54,903 nt of DNA from Chroococcus sp. CMT-3BRIN-NPC107 (lineage in GTDB: Bacteria > Cyanobacteriota > Cyanobacteriia > Cyanobacteriales > Chroococcidiopsidaceae). Position numbers and translations under genes: made by a program. Shown one piece after another: positions 46,189 to 54,830 of this stretch. The stretch lies in assembly GCA_019359635.1 (NCBI GenBank), contig JAHHGY010000018.1, positions 1 through 54,903 on the forward strand. Direction: 5' to 3'. Within the stretch, counting starts at the first letter, position 1; each line of letters begins with the position of its first letter. The notes beneath the pieces are model-generated. The model made no database searches, was not told where the DNA came from, and saw only the letters and a program-made list of their open reading frames with translations.

Positions 46189-46205
46189 AAAATGTAGAGG
46201 GTCAA

Positions 46206-46463
46206 GTGAAAATTATAAATTGTCCGATTAATGGTGCTAGACCAGTTTCTGAGTTTGTTTGCGCTGGCGAAGTGCGTTCAATGCCAGATCCGCAAACAAC
46301 AGATGATGCAACTTGGGCAGATTATGTATTTAACCGTAATGGAGAAGCGGGGATAAAAAAAGAATGGTGGTGTCATACTCCTAGCAATACTTGGTTTATT
46401 GCTGAACGAAATACCCAAACTGACGAAATTATTAGCACTTATTTGTATCAGGAGGTCGTATGA
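46206..46463 (+). CDS. mgdB: N-methylglutamate dehydrogenase subunit B (SoxD-like)
   Basis: An 85-residue delta subunit. Typical segments are INCPINGARPVSEFVCAGEV, WADYVFNRNG, EWWCHTPSNTWFIAER and DEIISTY. In sarcosine oxidase this subunit binds zinc with three Cys and one His; here only C6 and H57 remain, and the positions of the other two are N9 and N61. I chose GTG 46206, with AGAGGG just upstream. A frame open from 46149 would translate the hairpin repeat into an N-terminal tail that does not belong. The stop overlaps the start of mgdC (ATGA). Confidence 0.88.
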   Translation: MKIINCPINGARPVSEFVCAGEVRSMPDPQTTDDATWADYVFNRNGEAGIKKEWWCHTPSNTWFIAERNTQTDEIISTYLYQEVV

Positions 46464-49333
46464 GTAATCGACTGTCTCCGGTAAAGGGGGAATGGATAAA
46501 TCGCAGCCAACCAATTGATTTTACCTTTGAAGGTAGGCGTTATTGGGGCTATGAAGGGGACACTATAGCAAGTGCGTTGTGGGCATCGGGGCAACGTATA
46601 CTTGGACGCAGCTTTAAATACCATCGTCCGCGCGGAATTTTGAGCATGGCAAACTGTGATATTAATGCTTTGATGCAAGATGGACAAAAGCTTAATGTGC
46701 GGGCAGATGTTACGCCATTAACTCAGGGAATGATATTAGAAGCTGTAAATACCTTTGGTGGAGTAGAAAGCGATCGCGCCAGTGTCATCAATTTCTTATC
46801 GCCTTTTCTCCCCGTAGGATTTTACTACAAAGCTTTTCACAATAAAAAGCTATTTCCGTTTTGGGAACGCACTATTCGCAACCTTAGCGGATTGGGTAAA
46901 TTGGATGTAAGTACACCCCATATTCGTACCCCAAAACGTTATGATTTTTGCGATGTATTAGTAGTAGGTGCGGGAGTTTCAGGAATATCGGCAGCAATAG
47001 CCGCGACCCAATCCGGCGCAGATGTCGTAATTGTTGATGAAAATGCCAAAATTGGCGGAAATAGTTATCAGCTTGAAAAAGAATTATTGGCGGCGCGATC
47101 GCATCCAAAAATCAGAATCTATACAGCAACGCAGGCGGCGGGATATTACGCCGATAACTGGATACCTTTAGTTAATGACAATTATTTATCTAAAATGCGG
47201 GCAAAAGTCGTAATTGCTGCAACAGGCGCTTACGAACAACCTGCGGTATTTCGCAACAACGATTTACCAGGAGTAATGTTAGCATCGGCGGGGCAAAGAT
47301 TAATTTATCGCTACGCTGTTAAGCCGATGAATCGGGCGGTAGTTTTAGTTGCAAATAAAGATGGTTATCAGGCAGTTTTAGATTTAGTCGCCCACGATGT
47401 AAAAGTAATGGCAGTTGTGGATTTAAGAAAAAATCCGCCTGTAAATGAATTAACGCAAAAAGTGCGATCGCTCTCTGTCCCCATTTACCTCGGTTATTGC
47501 ATCTATGAAGCAAAGCCAAATCCAGTAGGAGATGGTGTTGCAAGTGCTGTAATCTCTCCGATTAACAATCAAGGAACAACTGAAAAAATCCCCTGCGATG
47601 GCATTGTTATCAGTGTAGGTTGGGCATCGGCTGCTAACTTACTCGTTCAAGCGGGAACTAAGATGCGCTTTGATGAGTTTCTACAGCAATTTGTCCCGGA
47701 AACATTGCCCCCTGGAGTGTTCGCTTGCGGTCGGGTAAATGGGGTTTTTGATTTTGGTCAAAAACGATTAGATGGCAAAAGAGCAGGGCTAGAAGCTGCT
47801 AATTACTTAGGCTTAGGGGATAAATTAGATATTACCGTTGCCCCAGAAATAGAGTCAGCATCCCACCATTGGGCGATCGCACCTCATCCAAAAGGTAAGG
47901 AGTTTGTAGACTTTGACGAAGACTTACAATACAAAGATTTTGTCAATGCTATTCAAGAAGGTTTTGACAACATTGAACTATTAAAGCGTTACACAACGGT
48001 GGGAATGGGTCCAAGTCAGGGCAAACATTCTAATATGAATGCTTTGCGAATTTTGGCAAAAATTACCAGGAAATCTGCTGGAGAAGTTGGTACAACTACC
48101 GCTAGACCATTTTTTCACCCTGTCCCAATGCCACACTTAGCGGGAAAAGGTTTCACACCCTTTAGACAAACTCCTTTACACAGCCGTCATGCAGAGATGG
48201 GTGCGTGTTTTATGTCGGCGGGAATGTGGACTCGACCAGAGTATTATGTTCGAGAAGGGAAAAGTAGGAAAGAGTGTATTGAGTTTGAAGTTGCAACCGT
48301 GCGCGATCGCATTGGCATAATTGATGTTGGTACTTTAGGCAAAATTGAAATAAGAGGTGCGGATGCGGCGGAGTTTCTAGAACGAGTTTACACCGGACGT
48401 TACAGTAATATGCAGGTTGGGACTACTCGCTACGCCCTAATGTTAGATGAAACGGGGGTAATTGTTGATGATGGTGTAGTTGCAAGATTAGGAATAGAGC
48501 ATTTTTACTTTACAACTACAACCTCTGGCGCAACGCAGATATACCGAGAATTGTCGCGGTTGCTAACCATGTGGCAATTAGATTGTGGAATTGTTAATTT
48601 AACAGGAGCGCGATCGGCAATTAATCTAGCAGGATGTTATGCACGAGAGATTTTAGCTAAATTAACTAACATCGATCTTTCTAGTACAGCTTTTCCTTAT
48701 TTAGCAGTCCGAGAAGCAGAAATCGCCAACATTCCGGCGTTATTAATGCGTGTTGGTTTTGTTGGTGAGTGGAGTTATGAGATTCATTTGTCCGCAGAAT
48801 TTACCCCAGTGCTTTGGGATACGCTATTAAAAGCAGGAAAAGACTATCAAATTGCAGCTTTTGGCGTAGAAGCGCAACGAGTATTGAGGTTAGAACAAGG
48901 TCATTTAATTATCGGTCAAGATACTGATGGTTTGACAACACCAATTGAAGCAAATCTAGAATGGGCGGTAAAGATGGATAAACTCTTTTTTATCGGTCAG
49001 CGTAGCTTGAAAGTTGTCGCTAAACGCCCTGTAAAACATAAACTTGTCGGTTTCATATTAGAAGCTGATATAGTTACGCCGCCGCAAGAATGCCATTTAG
49101 TCATCGATCGCAATGATATCGCCGGGCGCGTTACAAGTATTGCTTTTAGTCCAACTCTGCAACGATACATTGGTTTAGCTTACGTTACACCAGAACTTGC
49201 AACCAAAAAACAATTTTTTATTCGGTTAAGCGATCGCACATTCGTATCTGCAACTATATGTCATACCCCATTTTACGACCCCGATAACCTGCGGCAAAAA
49301 GAATCAAATCAACGTCAGGAGGTAAATGTATGA
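46460..49333 (+). CDS. mgdC: N-methylglutamate dehydrogenase subunit C (SoxA-like)
   Basis: A 957-residue alpha subunit. The N-terminal ferredoxin-like region has GYEGDTIASALWASGQ and RSFKYHRPRGI but no iron-sulfur cysteines. The nucleotide-binding part is DVLVVGAGVSGISAA near residue 170 with VIAATGAYEQP. The C-terminal 380 residues are a GcvT-like folate-binding domain (RDRIGIIDVGTLGKIEIRG, EAQRVLRLEQGHLIIGQDTD). It should bind the dinucleotide and tetrahydrofolate and capture the methyl carbon as methylene-THF. It overlaps both neighbours by ATGA (46460 and 49330), which fits equal amounts of subunits. Confidence 0.93.
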   Translation: MSNRLSPVKGEWINRSQPIDFTFEGRRYWGYEGDTIASALWASGQRILGRSFKYHRPRGILSMANCDINALMQDGQKLNVRADVTPLTQGMILEAVNTFGGVESDRASVINFLSPFLPVGFYYKAFHNKKLFPFWERTIRNLSGLGKLDVSTPHIRTPKRYDFCDVLVVGAGVSGISAAIAATQSGADVVIVDENAKIGGNSYQLEKELLAARSHPKIRIYTATQAAGYYADNWIPLVNDNYLSKMRAKVVIAATGAYEQPAVFRNNDLPGVMLASAGQRLIYRYAVKPMNRAVVLVANKDGYQAVLDLVAHDVKVMAVVDLRKNPPVNELTQKVRSLSVPIYLGYCIYEAKPNPVGDGVASAVISPINNQGTTEKIPCDGIVISVGWASAANLLVQAGTKMRFDEFLQQFVPETLPPGVFACGRVNGVFDFGQKRLDGKRAGLEAANYLGLGDKLDITVAPEIESASHHWAIAPHPKGKEFVDFDEDLQYKDFVNAIQEGFDNIELLKRYTTVGMGPSQGKHSNMNALRILAKITRKSAGEVGTTTARPFFHPVPMPHLAGKGFTPFRQTPLHSRHAEMGACFMSAGMWTRPEYYVREGKSRKECIEFEVATVRDRIGIIDVGTLGKIEIRGADAAEFLERVYTGRYSNMQVGTTRYALMLDETGVIVDDGVVARLGIEHFYFTTTTSGATQIYRELSRLLTMWQLDCGIVNLTGARSAINLAGCYAREILAKLTNIDLSSTAFPYLAVREAEIANIPALLMRVGFVGEWSYEIHLSAEFTPVLWDTLLKAGKDYQIAAFGVEAQRVLRLEQGHLIIGQDTDGLTTPIEANLEWAVKMDKLFFIGQRSLKVVAKRPVKHKLVGFILEADIVTPPQECHLVIDRNDIAGRVTSIAFSPTLQRYIGLAYVTPELATKKQFFIRLSDRTFVSATICHTPFYDPDNLRQKESNQRQEVNV

Positions 49334-49929
49334 ATACTTCTAAACGTTTTGGTCAAATTGGCGATCTTAAGGAAATGCAATTAGTAGACTCTCACAAAGC
49401 AAAGGTAACAGGGTTAAAAATTGCTGATTTATCTTTTATTCCTAGATTTGGCGTTAAAGGTGCGGATGCAGCTTCTTGGCTAGATAGTCAATCAATACCC
49501 ATACCCGATCGCCCTAATAGTTGGCGTACCCTCTCAAAAGGAGGTATCATCGCTCGTTTAGGTATCAGTGAATTTTTAATTGAAGATCGGGAGATCGCAC
49601 CTCAATTAATCCTTAGGTCTAAATTCCCCCCAGCAAAGGTTTACCCAGTTTTGCGTTATGACTTAGCAATCGCACTTATTGGGACAAAGGTAAACGAATT
49701 ACTCTTACAAACTTGTAGTTTCAACTTTCAGGCGTTAACCCTCGCTGAAAATCCAGTGATTTTAACTTCAATAGCGGGAGTAAATGTAACAGTAATTCCT
49801 GGATTCCAAGAACAACCATTTTATAAAATTTGGTGTGATGGTACATTTGGGGCATATTTAGGGGAAACCTTAAATGACTTCGCCCATGAATTAGGCGGTA
49901 GTGCGATCGATGTCAAAACATTACCGTAG
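49330..49929 (+). CDS. mgdD: N-methylglutamate dehydrogenase subunit D (SoxG-like)
   Basis: A 199-residue gamma subunit, a short GcvT-fold protein. Segments seen are LSFIPRFGVKGADAASWLDS, RTLSKGGIIARLGISEFLIED and GVNVTVIPGFQEQPFYKIWC. It completes the four-subunit enzyme with mgdABC and probably helps form the folate site. It starts in the ATGA overlap with mgdC. The identity is weaker than for the other subunits from sequence alone, since SoxG diverges quickly, but operon position makes it firm. GmaS follows after 53 bases with its own ribosome-binding site. Confidence 0.85.
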   Translation: MNTSKRFGQIGDLKEMQLVDSHKAKVTGLKIADLSFIPRFGVKGADAASWLDSQSIPIPDRPNSWRTLSKGGIIARLGISEFLIEDREIAPQLILRSKFPPAKVYPVLRYDLAIALIGTKVNELLLQTCSFNFQALTLAENPVILTSIAGVNVTVIPGFQEQPFYKIWCDGTFGAYLGETLNDFAHELGGSAIDVKTLP

Positions 49930-49982
49930 AGGCTTTGCGGTGCAACGTCTTTTTATGATCTATTCAAAAAGGAAAATAATCA

Positions 49983-51311
49983 ATGACACCCGAACAAGCC
50001 AAACAATTTTTAGCCGAAAACAAAGTCAAGTTTGTACTGGCGCAATTTGTAGATATTCACGGCGCAGCCAAAACAAAAGCCGTCCCAGCATCGCATTTTG
50101 ACGATATCCTCAATCCAGGTGCGGGTTTTGCAGGTTTTGCTGTTTGGGGACTGGGAATGCAGCCAAATAGCCAAGATTTTATGGCGGTAGGCGATTCAAC
50201 CACTTTGTCTTTAGTTCCTTGGATGCCTGGATTTGCTCGTGTTGTCTGCGTTGGTAATGTGTTAGGACAACCCTATGCTTACGATACTCGATTTATCTTA
50301 ATGCAGCAGTTAGAAAGGTTAAAACAAAAAGGCTGGACTTTGTACACGGGATTAGAACCAGAATTTTCCTTACTTTATCAAGATGAACGCGGGCATATTT
50401 ACCCCTGCGATCGCACAGATAATTTAGAAAAACCTTGTTACGACTACAAAGGACTTTCTCGCAGTCGAAGCTTTATTGAAAAACTGGTAGACTCCTTGCA
50501 AGCGGTGGGGTTTGACGTTTATCAAATTGACCATGAAGACGCTAACGGACAGTTTGAGATTAACTATACCTACACCGACGCGCTGACATCGTGCGATCGC
50601 TACATTTTCTTTAAAATGGCAGCTTCAGAAATAGCCAAAGAAATGGGCTTAGTTTGCTCGTTTATGCCGAAACCTTTTGCTAATCGTTCCGGTAACGGAA
50701 TGCACATCCATATGTCAATCTCTGATGGCAAAAGTAATCTATTTGCCGATGACACCGATGAAAGAAAACTAGGATTATCAAAACTAGCGTATCATTTCAT
50801 GGGCGGATTATTGGCTCACGCCCCAGCTTTGACGGCGATTTGCGCGCCTACAATTAATTCTTACAAACGCCTAGTTGTGGGGCGAAGTCTAAGCGGTGCA
50901 ACTTGGGCCCCCGCTTACATTACCTACGGTGACAACAATCGTTCTAGCATGGTACGAATCCCCGGAGGACGCTTAGAGTTACGTTTAGCTGATGGGTCTT
51001 GCAATCCTTATTTAGCGACAGCAGTTGCGATCGCCGCAGGCTTAGACGGCATCGAAAAAGAGTTAGAACCAGGCGAACCTTACAATACTAACTTGTACGA
51101 CTTTTCGGAGCAAGAAATCAAAGCTAAAGGTATCCAAACTTTACCTCAAAGTTTAAAAGAAGCACTCGATGCTTTAGAAGCAGACGAAGTAATAACAGGC
51201 GCTTTGGGAGTATTAGCAGAGGAATTTATTAGTATCAAGCGGATGGAGTGGGTGGAATATATGCGCCATGTTTCGGAGTGGGAAATCAAAAAGTATTTGG
51301 AGTTTTTCTAA
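49983..51311 (+). CDS. gmaS: Gamma-glutamylmethylamide synthetase (type III glutamine synthetase-like)
   Basis: A 442-residue glutamine synthetase-fold enzyme. It has the beta-grasp domain ([20 protein letters not shown]) and catalytic blocks [43 protein letters not shown] and [29 protein letters not shown]. It should ligate methylamine to glutamate with ATP. True glutamine synthetase cannot be excluded from motifs, but 442 residues and its neighbours match GmaS/GlnT. AAGGAAAA lies before ATG 49983. It sits between the dehydrogenase and synthase genes; in methylotrophs gmaS usually leads the cluster. Confidence 0.9.
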   Translation: MTPEQAKQFLAENKVKFVLAQFVDIHGAAKTKAVPASHFDDILNPGAGFAGFAVWGLGMQPNSQDFMAVGDSTTLSLVPWMPGFARVVCVGNVLGQPYAYDTRFILMQQLERLKQKGWTLYTGLEPEFSLLYQDERGHIYPCDRTDNLEKPCYDYKGLSRSRSFIEKLVDSLQAVGFDVYQIDHEDANGQFEINYTYTDALTSCDRYIFFKMAASEIAKEMGLVCSFMPKPFANRSGNGMHIHMSISDGKSNLFADDTDERKLGLSKLAYHFMGGLLAHAPALTAICAPTINSYKRLVVGRSLSGATWAPAYITYGDNNRSSMVRIPGGRLELRLADGSCNPYLATAVAIAAGLDGIEKELEPGEPYNTNLYDFSEQEIKAKGIQTLPQSLKEALDALEADEVITGALGVLAEEFISIKRMEWVEYMRHVSEWEIKKYLEFF

Positions 51312-51315
51312 ACTA

Positions 51316-51774
51316 ATGATATTAGCGATCGCTCCCTCTAACCCAACTTGTTCTGCGGTGCGCGAATTGATTGCAGAACTAGATTGTTTTTTGGCATCTC
51401 TTTATCCCCCAGAAAGCCGTTTTGGATTGGATATTGTAGCTTTACAACACCCATCTGTAACGATTTTTGTTGCCAAAACTGACAATAACCCTGTTGGTTG
51501 TGGTGCTATCCAACTGCAAACACCAGGCTTTGCAGAAATAAAACGGATGTATGTACGTCCAGCTATGCGAGGAAAAGGAATTGGAACCCACTTAGTTAGC
51601 CAAATTGAAGCCTTTGCTAAACAATCTCACGTTCGCACCCTGCGTTTAGAAACTGGCGTTTATCAACCCGAAGCGATCCATCTTTATCAAAAACTCGGCT
51701 ACTATCCGATTCCTCCCTTTGATAACTACAAAGAAGATCCTTTATGTTTATTTTTTGAAAAACCTCTTATTTAG
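51316..51774 (+). CDS. GNAT-family N-acetyltransferase in the methylamine operon
   Basis: A 152-residue acetyltransferase. The acetyl-CoA loop is RGKGIG in MYVRPAMRGKGIGTHLVSQI, preceded by VGCGAIQL and followed by LRLETGVYQPEAIHLYQKLGYYPI. ATG 51316 comes four bases after the gmaS stop, and mgsA starts nine bases after its own stop, so it is translated within the operon. An earlier start at 51268 would overlap gmaS and has no support. It is not part of the standard N-methylglutamate set. It could acetylate an amine or amino-acid intermediate, or an enzyme; the sequence does not say. Confidence 0.88.
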   Translation: MILAIAPSNPTCSAVRELIAELDCFLASLYPPESRFGLDIVALQHPSVTIFVAKTDNNPVGCGAIQLQTPGFAEIKRMYVRPAMRGKGIGTHLVSQIEAFAKQSHVRTLRLETGVYQPEAIHLYQKLGYYPIPPFDNYKEDPLCLFFEKPLI

Positions 51775-51782
51775 AACTTATT

Positions 51783-52706
51783 ATGTGCGGAATTGTCGGA
51801 TTACTGGTTAAAAAAACCCATCTGCGGGAACATATAGGCGAATTAATGGTTCCGATGTTAATTGGCATGAGCGATCGCGGATCGGATTCGGCGGGACTAG
51901 CCGTATTTACAGAACCCTTAGCAGACAAGCATCGTAAGTATAGTTTGTATTCTGGAAGTGCCTTTAATTGGCAAGAATTAGCGCAAGATTATCAAACACA
52001 TTTTGGTATTGAGGCTAATTTAACTATACCTGTAGGCGATCACCCTTGGCGCTACGCTGTGCGTAATCGCGCTGTACTAATTTCCGCTCTTTCCCCAGAT
52101 ACCGTAAAGTCATGGATAAAACAAAATTACCCACAGTTACATATACTTTCAACGGGACGCACTATAGACTTATACAAAGATATTGGTACACCCGCCGATG
52201 TTGCTCATCGCTACAACTTCCAATCTCTCAAAGGCTCTCATTTAGTCGGACATACGCGAATGGCGACAGAATCAGCCGTTACACCCGATCGCGCACATCC
52301 TTTTACGGCGGGAGAAGACTTTTGTTTAGTACACAACGGCTCTCTATCTAATCCTAACGAAATTCGCCGCAAACTCGAACCGCGTGGAATTGAGTTTGAA
52401 ACCGACAACGATACTGAAGCCGCTTGTCGGTTTTTAGAATGGCGAATGCAAGAAGGAGACGACTTAGAAGCAGCTATAAATAAAGGGTTTGAGGAATTGG
52501 ACGGTTTCTATACATTTTTAATGGGTACGGCGGATAAACTAGCATTAGTAAGAGATGCTTTTGGTTGTAAACCTGCGGTAGTAGCGGAAACTGATGATTA
52601 TGTAGCGATCGCCTCTGAGTTTCGTTCTCTTGCTCATTTACCCGATGTCAAACACGCCCATATTTACGAACCCGTACCAGAGGAGATGTATGTATGGAAA
52701 GCATAA
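51783..52706 (+). CDS. mgsA: N-methylglutamate synthase subunit A (class II amidotransferase)
   Basis: A 307-residue Ntn-type glutaminase domain like the N-terminus of glutamate synthase (GlxB type). The catalytic residue is Cys2 in MCGIVGLL, exposed by Met removal. Substrate residues are seen in MSDRGSDSAG, GHTRMATES, VHNGSLSNPNE and ETDNDTEAA. Here it would release methylamine from gamma-glutamylmethylamide and pass it to the synthase site. It overlaps mgsB by 13 bases, so the two are co-translated. An insertion around residues 75-130 is rich in basic residues. Confidence 0.92.
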   Translation: MCGIVGLLVKKTHLREHIGELMVPMLIGMSDRGSDSAGLAVFTEPLADKHRKYSLYSGSAFNWQELAQDYQTHFGIEANLTIPVGDHPWRYAVRNRAVLISALSPDTVKSWIKQNYPQLHILSTGRTIDLYKDIGTPADVAHRYNFQSLKGSHLVGHTRMATESAVTPDRAHPFTAGEDFCLVHNGSLSNPNEIRRKLEPRGIEFETDNDTEAACRFLEWRMQEGDDLEAAINKGFEELDGFYTFLMGTADKLALVRDAFGCKPAVVAETDDYVAIASEFRSLAHLPDVKHAHIYEPVPEEMYVWKA

Positions 52707-53380
52707 CTTTCGATCTTGCTCAAACTTCCGTGCGTGAAGTCAATCAATATCTGCATCACGATTTGTTAGATAATCCAAATCCCGTAAAAATCATTAATTC
52801 TGATGGCGCACACAACATAGCTATTGGATTAAACGCACCTGTTGACGTAGAAATTATCGGACATACAGGCTATTACGCCGCCAGCATGAACAAACTAGCC
52901 AACGTAACTATTACAGGCAATGCAGGTACAGGAGTTGCCGAAAATATGATGTCTGGGCGAGTCCAAGTCAAAGGTTTTGCGTCAGTTTCTGCGGGTGCTT
53001 CGGCACATGGTGGGTTACTAATCATTGATGGGAATGCGGGTTTGCGTTGCGGTATTTCCCTCAAAGGTGCAGACATTGTTGTTGGTGGTAGTGTCGGCAG
53101 TTTCTCCGCATTTATGGCGCAAGCAGGAAGAATTGTAGTTTGTGGCGATGCGGGAGATGCTTTAGGCGATTCGCTTTACGAAGCTGTAATTTATGTGCGA
53201 GGAAATGTCAAATCTTTAGGCGCAGATGCCCAAATTGAACCAATGTCGGAAGCTGATTATCAAGCTGTAGGGGAATTACTCAGTAAAACAAATTTACCCT
53301 ATCATCCCCAAGAGTTCAAACGAGTAGCATCCGCAAAGCAGCTTTATCACTGGAATGCAAACGCAAACCAAGAATACTAA
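52694..53380 (+). CDS. mgsB: N-methylglutamate synthase subunit B (GXGXG domain)
   Basis: A 228-residue protein equal to the C-terminal GXGXG beta-helix of glutamate synthase (GlxC type). Repeating strands with Gly turns are seen: IAIGLNAPVDVEIIGHTGYY, VTITGNAGTGVAENMMSG, VQVKGFASVSAGASAHGG, IVVGGSVGSF and IVVCGDAGDALGDSLYE. It is structural and sits between the amidotransferase and FMN domains. ATG 52694 lies inside mgsA. mgsC follows after 26 bases. Confidence 0.92.
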   Translation: MESITFDLAQTSVREVNQYLHHDLLDNPNPVKIINSDGAHNIAIGLNAPVDVEIIGHTGYYAASMNKLANVTITGNAGTGVAENMMSGRVQVKGFASVSAGASAHGGLLIIDGNAGLRCGISLKGADIVVGGSVGSFSAFMAQAGRIVVCGDAGDALGDSLYEAVIYVRGNVKSLGADAQIEPMSEADYQAVGELLSKTNLPYHPQEFKRVASAKQLYHWNANANQEY

Positions 53381-53406
53381 TTACTTATATTTGCAGCTAA
53401 TAATTT

Positions 53407-54744
53407 ATGAATCCGATTCAATCTAACGAACAATCTTGGGGATACGATCGCACTATCCTTAACTATATTCAAAATGCCGCCGCTCACGGACTCTATGAAA
53501 TTCGCGGATTAGGCGCAAAACGCAAGTTACCTCACTTTGACGATTTAGTATTTTTGGGTGCATCTTTATCGCGCTATCCGTTAGAAGGTTATCGAGAAAA
53601 ATGCGTGACAAAGACTGTTTTAGGTACGCGCTACGCCACTAAACCAATCGAATTAGAAATTCCCATCACCATCGCCGGAATGAGTTTTGGCTCTCTTTCT
53701 GCCAATGTTAAAGAAGCTTTAGGACAAGCAGCGACGCAGATGGGGACATCGACAACTACAGGCGACGGTGGGATGACTCAAGAAGAAAGAAAGTCCTCAA
53801 AAACATTGATTTACCAGTGCTTACCGTCGCGCTACGGCTTCAATCCTGACGATTTGCGGTCTTGCGATGCGATCGAAATAGTCATCGGACAAGGGGCAAA
53901 ACCAGGCGGTGGGGGAATGCTCCTAGGACAAAAAATTAATCCACGAGTTGCTCAAATGCGGACTTTACCGGAAGGAGTCGATCAACGTTCCGCCTGTCGC
54001 CATCCTGATTGGACAGGTTCGGACGATCTCACAATCAAAATTCAGCAATTGCGAGAACTAACCGACTGGGAAAAACCGATTTTCGTCAAAGTTGGGGCTT
54101 CGCGGACATTTAACGATGTCAAATTAGCCGTCCATGCAGGCGCAGATGTAATTGTTGTTGATGGAATGCAAGGAGGAACCGCCGCCACGCAAACCGTATT
54201 TATCGAACACATAGGCATCCCTACTTTAGCCGCCGTGCGTCAAGCAGTAGAAGCGTTGGAAGACTTGGACATGAAGGGAAAAGTGCAATTAATCGTCTCT
54301 GGCGGGATTCGTACTGGTGCAGATGTGGCAAAAGCGATCGCACTTGGCGCAGATGCAGTATCAATAGGTCAAGGTATTTTAATGGCTTTAGGCTGCAACA
54401 GCGAAACCTACATTCAAAATGACACCCATTATTCAGCCATTGAAGACTACGCCGCCCTCGGTACTGCACCAGGAACTTGTCATCACTGCCATACAGGGAA
54501 ATGTCCAGTAGGCGTAACTACTCAAGATCCGGTATTAGAAAAACGCCTAGAGGTTGAAGTAGGAACAAAAAGAGTCAAAAACTACCTGCAAACTCTAAAT
54601 ATGGAATTAACTACAATTGCCCGCGCTTGTGGCAAGCAAAACGTGCATCACTTGGAACGTGAGGACTTAGTTGCTTTAACCATTGAAGCGGCAGCGATGG
54701 CGCGTTTGCCTCTAGCTGGTACTTCCTGGATTCCAGGAACTTAA
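53407..54744 (+). CDS. mgsC: N-methylglutamate synthase subunit C (FMN domain)
   Basis: A 445-residue FMN-binding domain of glutamate synthase type (GlxD). Motifs are ITIAGMSFGSLSANVKEALG, TTTGDGGMTQEERKSS, GQGAKPGGGGMLLGQKI, FVKVGASRTFNDVKLAVHAG, GGIRTGADVAKAIALGADAV and the [3Fe-4S] loop CHHCHTGKCPVGVTTQDP. It should reduce the imine of 2-oxoglutarate and methylamine to N-methylglutamate. The electron donor, NAD(P)H or ferredoxin, is not evident; no small subunit is present. It is the last gene of the operon before unclear sequence at the window edge. Confidence 0.93.
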   Translation: MNPIQSNEQSWGYDRTILNYIQNAAAHGLYEIRGLGAKRKLPHFDDLVFLGASLSRYPLEGYREKCVTKTVLGTRYATKPIELEIPITIAGMSFGSLSANVKEALGQAATQMGTSTTTGDGGMTQEERKSSKTLIYQCLPSRYGFNPDDLRSCDAIEIVIGQGAKPGGGGMLLGQKINPRVAQMRTLPEGVDQRSACRHPDWTGSDDLTIKIQQLRELTDWEKPIFVKVGASRTFNDVKLAVHAGADVIVVDGMQGGTAATQTVFIEHIGIPTLAAVRQAVEALEDLDMKGKVQLIVSGGIRTGADVAKAIALGADAVSIGQGILMALGCNSETYIQNDTHYSAIEDYAALGTAPGTCHHCHTGKCPVGVTTQDPVLEKRLEVEVGTKRVKNYLQTLNMELTTIARACGKQNVHHLEREDLVALTIEAAAMARLPLAGTSWIPGT

Positions 54745-54830
54745 ATAAAATTTGTGCTTCTTACCAAGCTTTTTTAAAGTTGGCTCTTTATGGATTCCAG
54801 GGAGCTATGAAAGGAGACAACCGAGAAGAG

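Noticed and set aside
46149..46205. Longer start for mgdB
   Set aside because: The extra residues are the translation of a palindromic repeat. GTG 46206 has AGAGGG upstream and gives the family N-terminus.
44911..49929. Calling the four subunits a plain sarcosine oxidase
   Set aside because: The linked gmaS and three glutamate-synthase-like genes, and the altered delta subunit, fit N-methylglutamate dehydrogenase better. Sarcosine as substrate remains the main alternative.
49901..50101. ORF spanning the mgdD-gmaS junction
   Set aside because: It overlaps two well-supported genes out of frame and has no domain.
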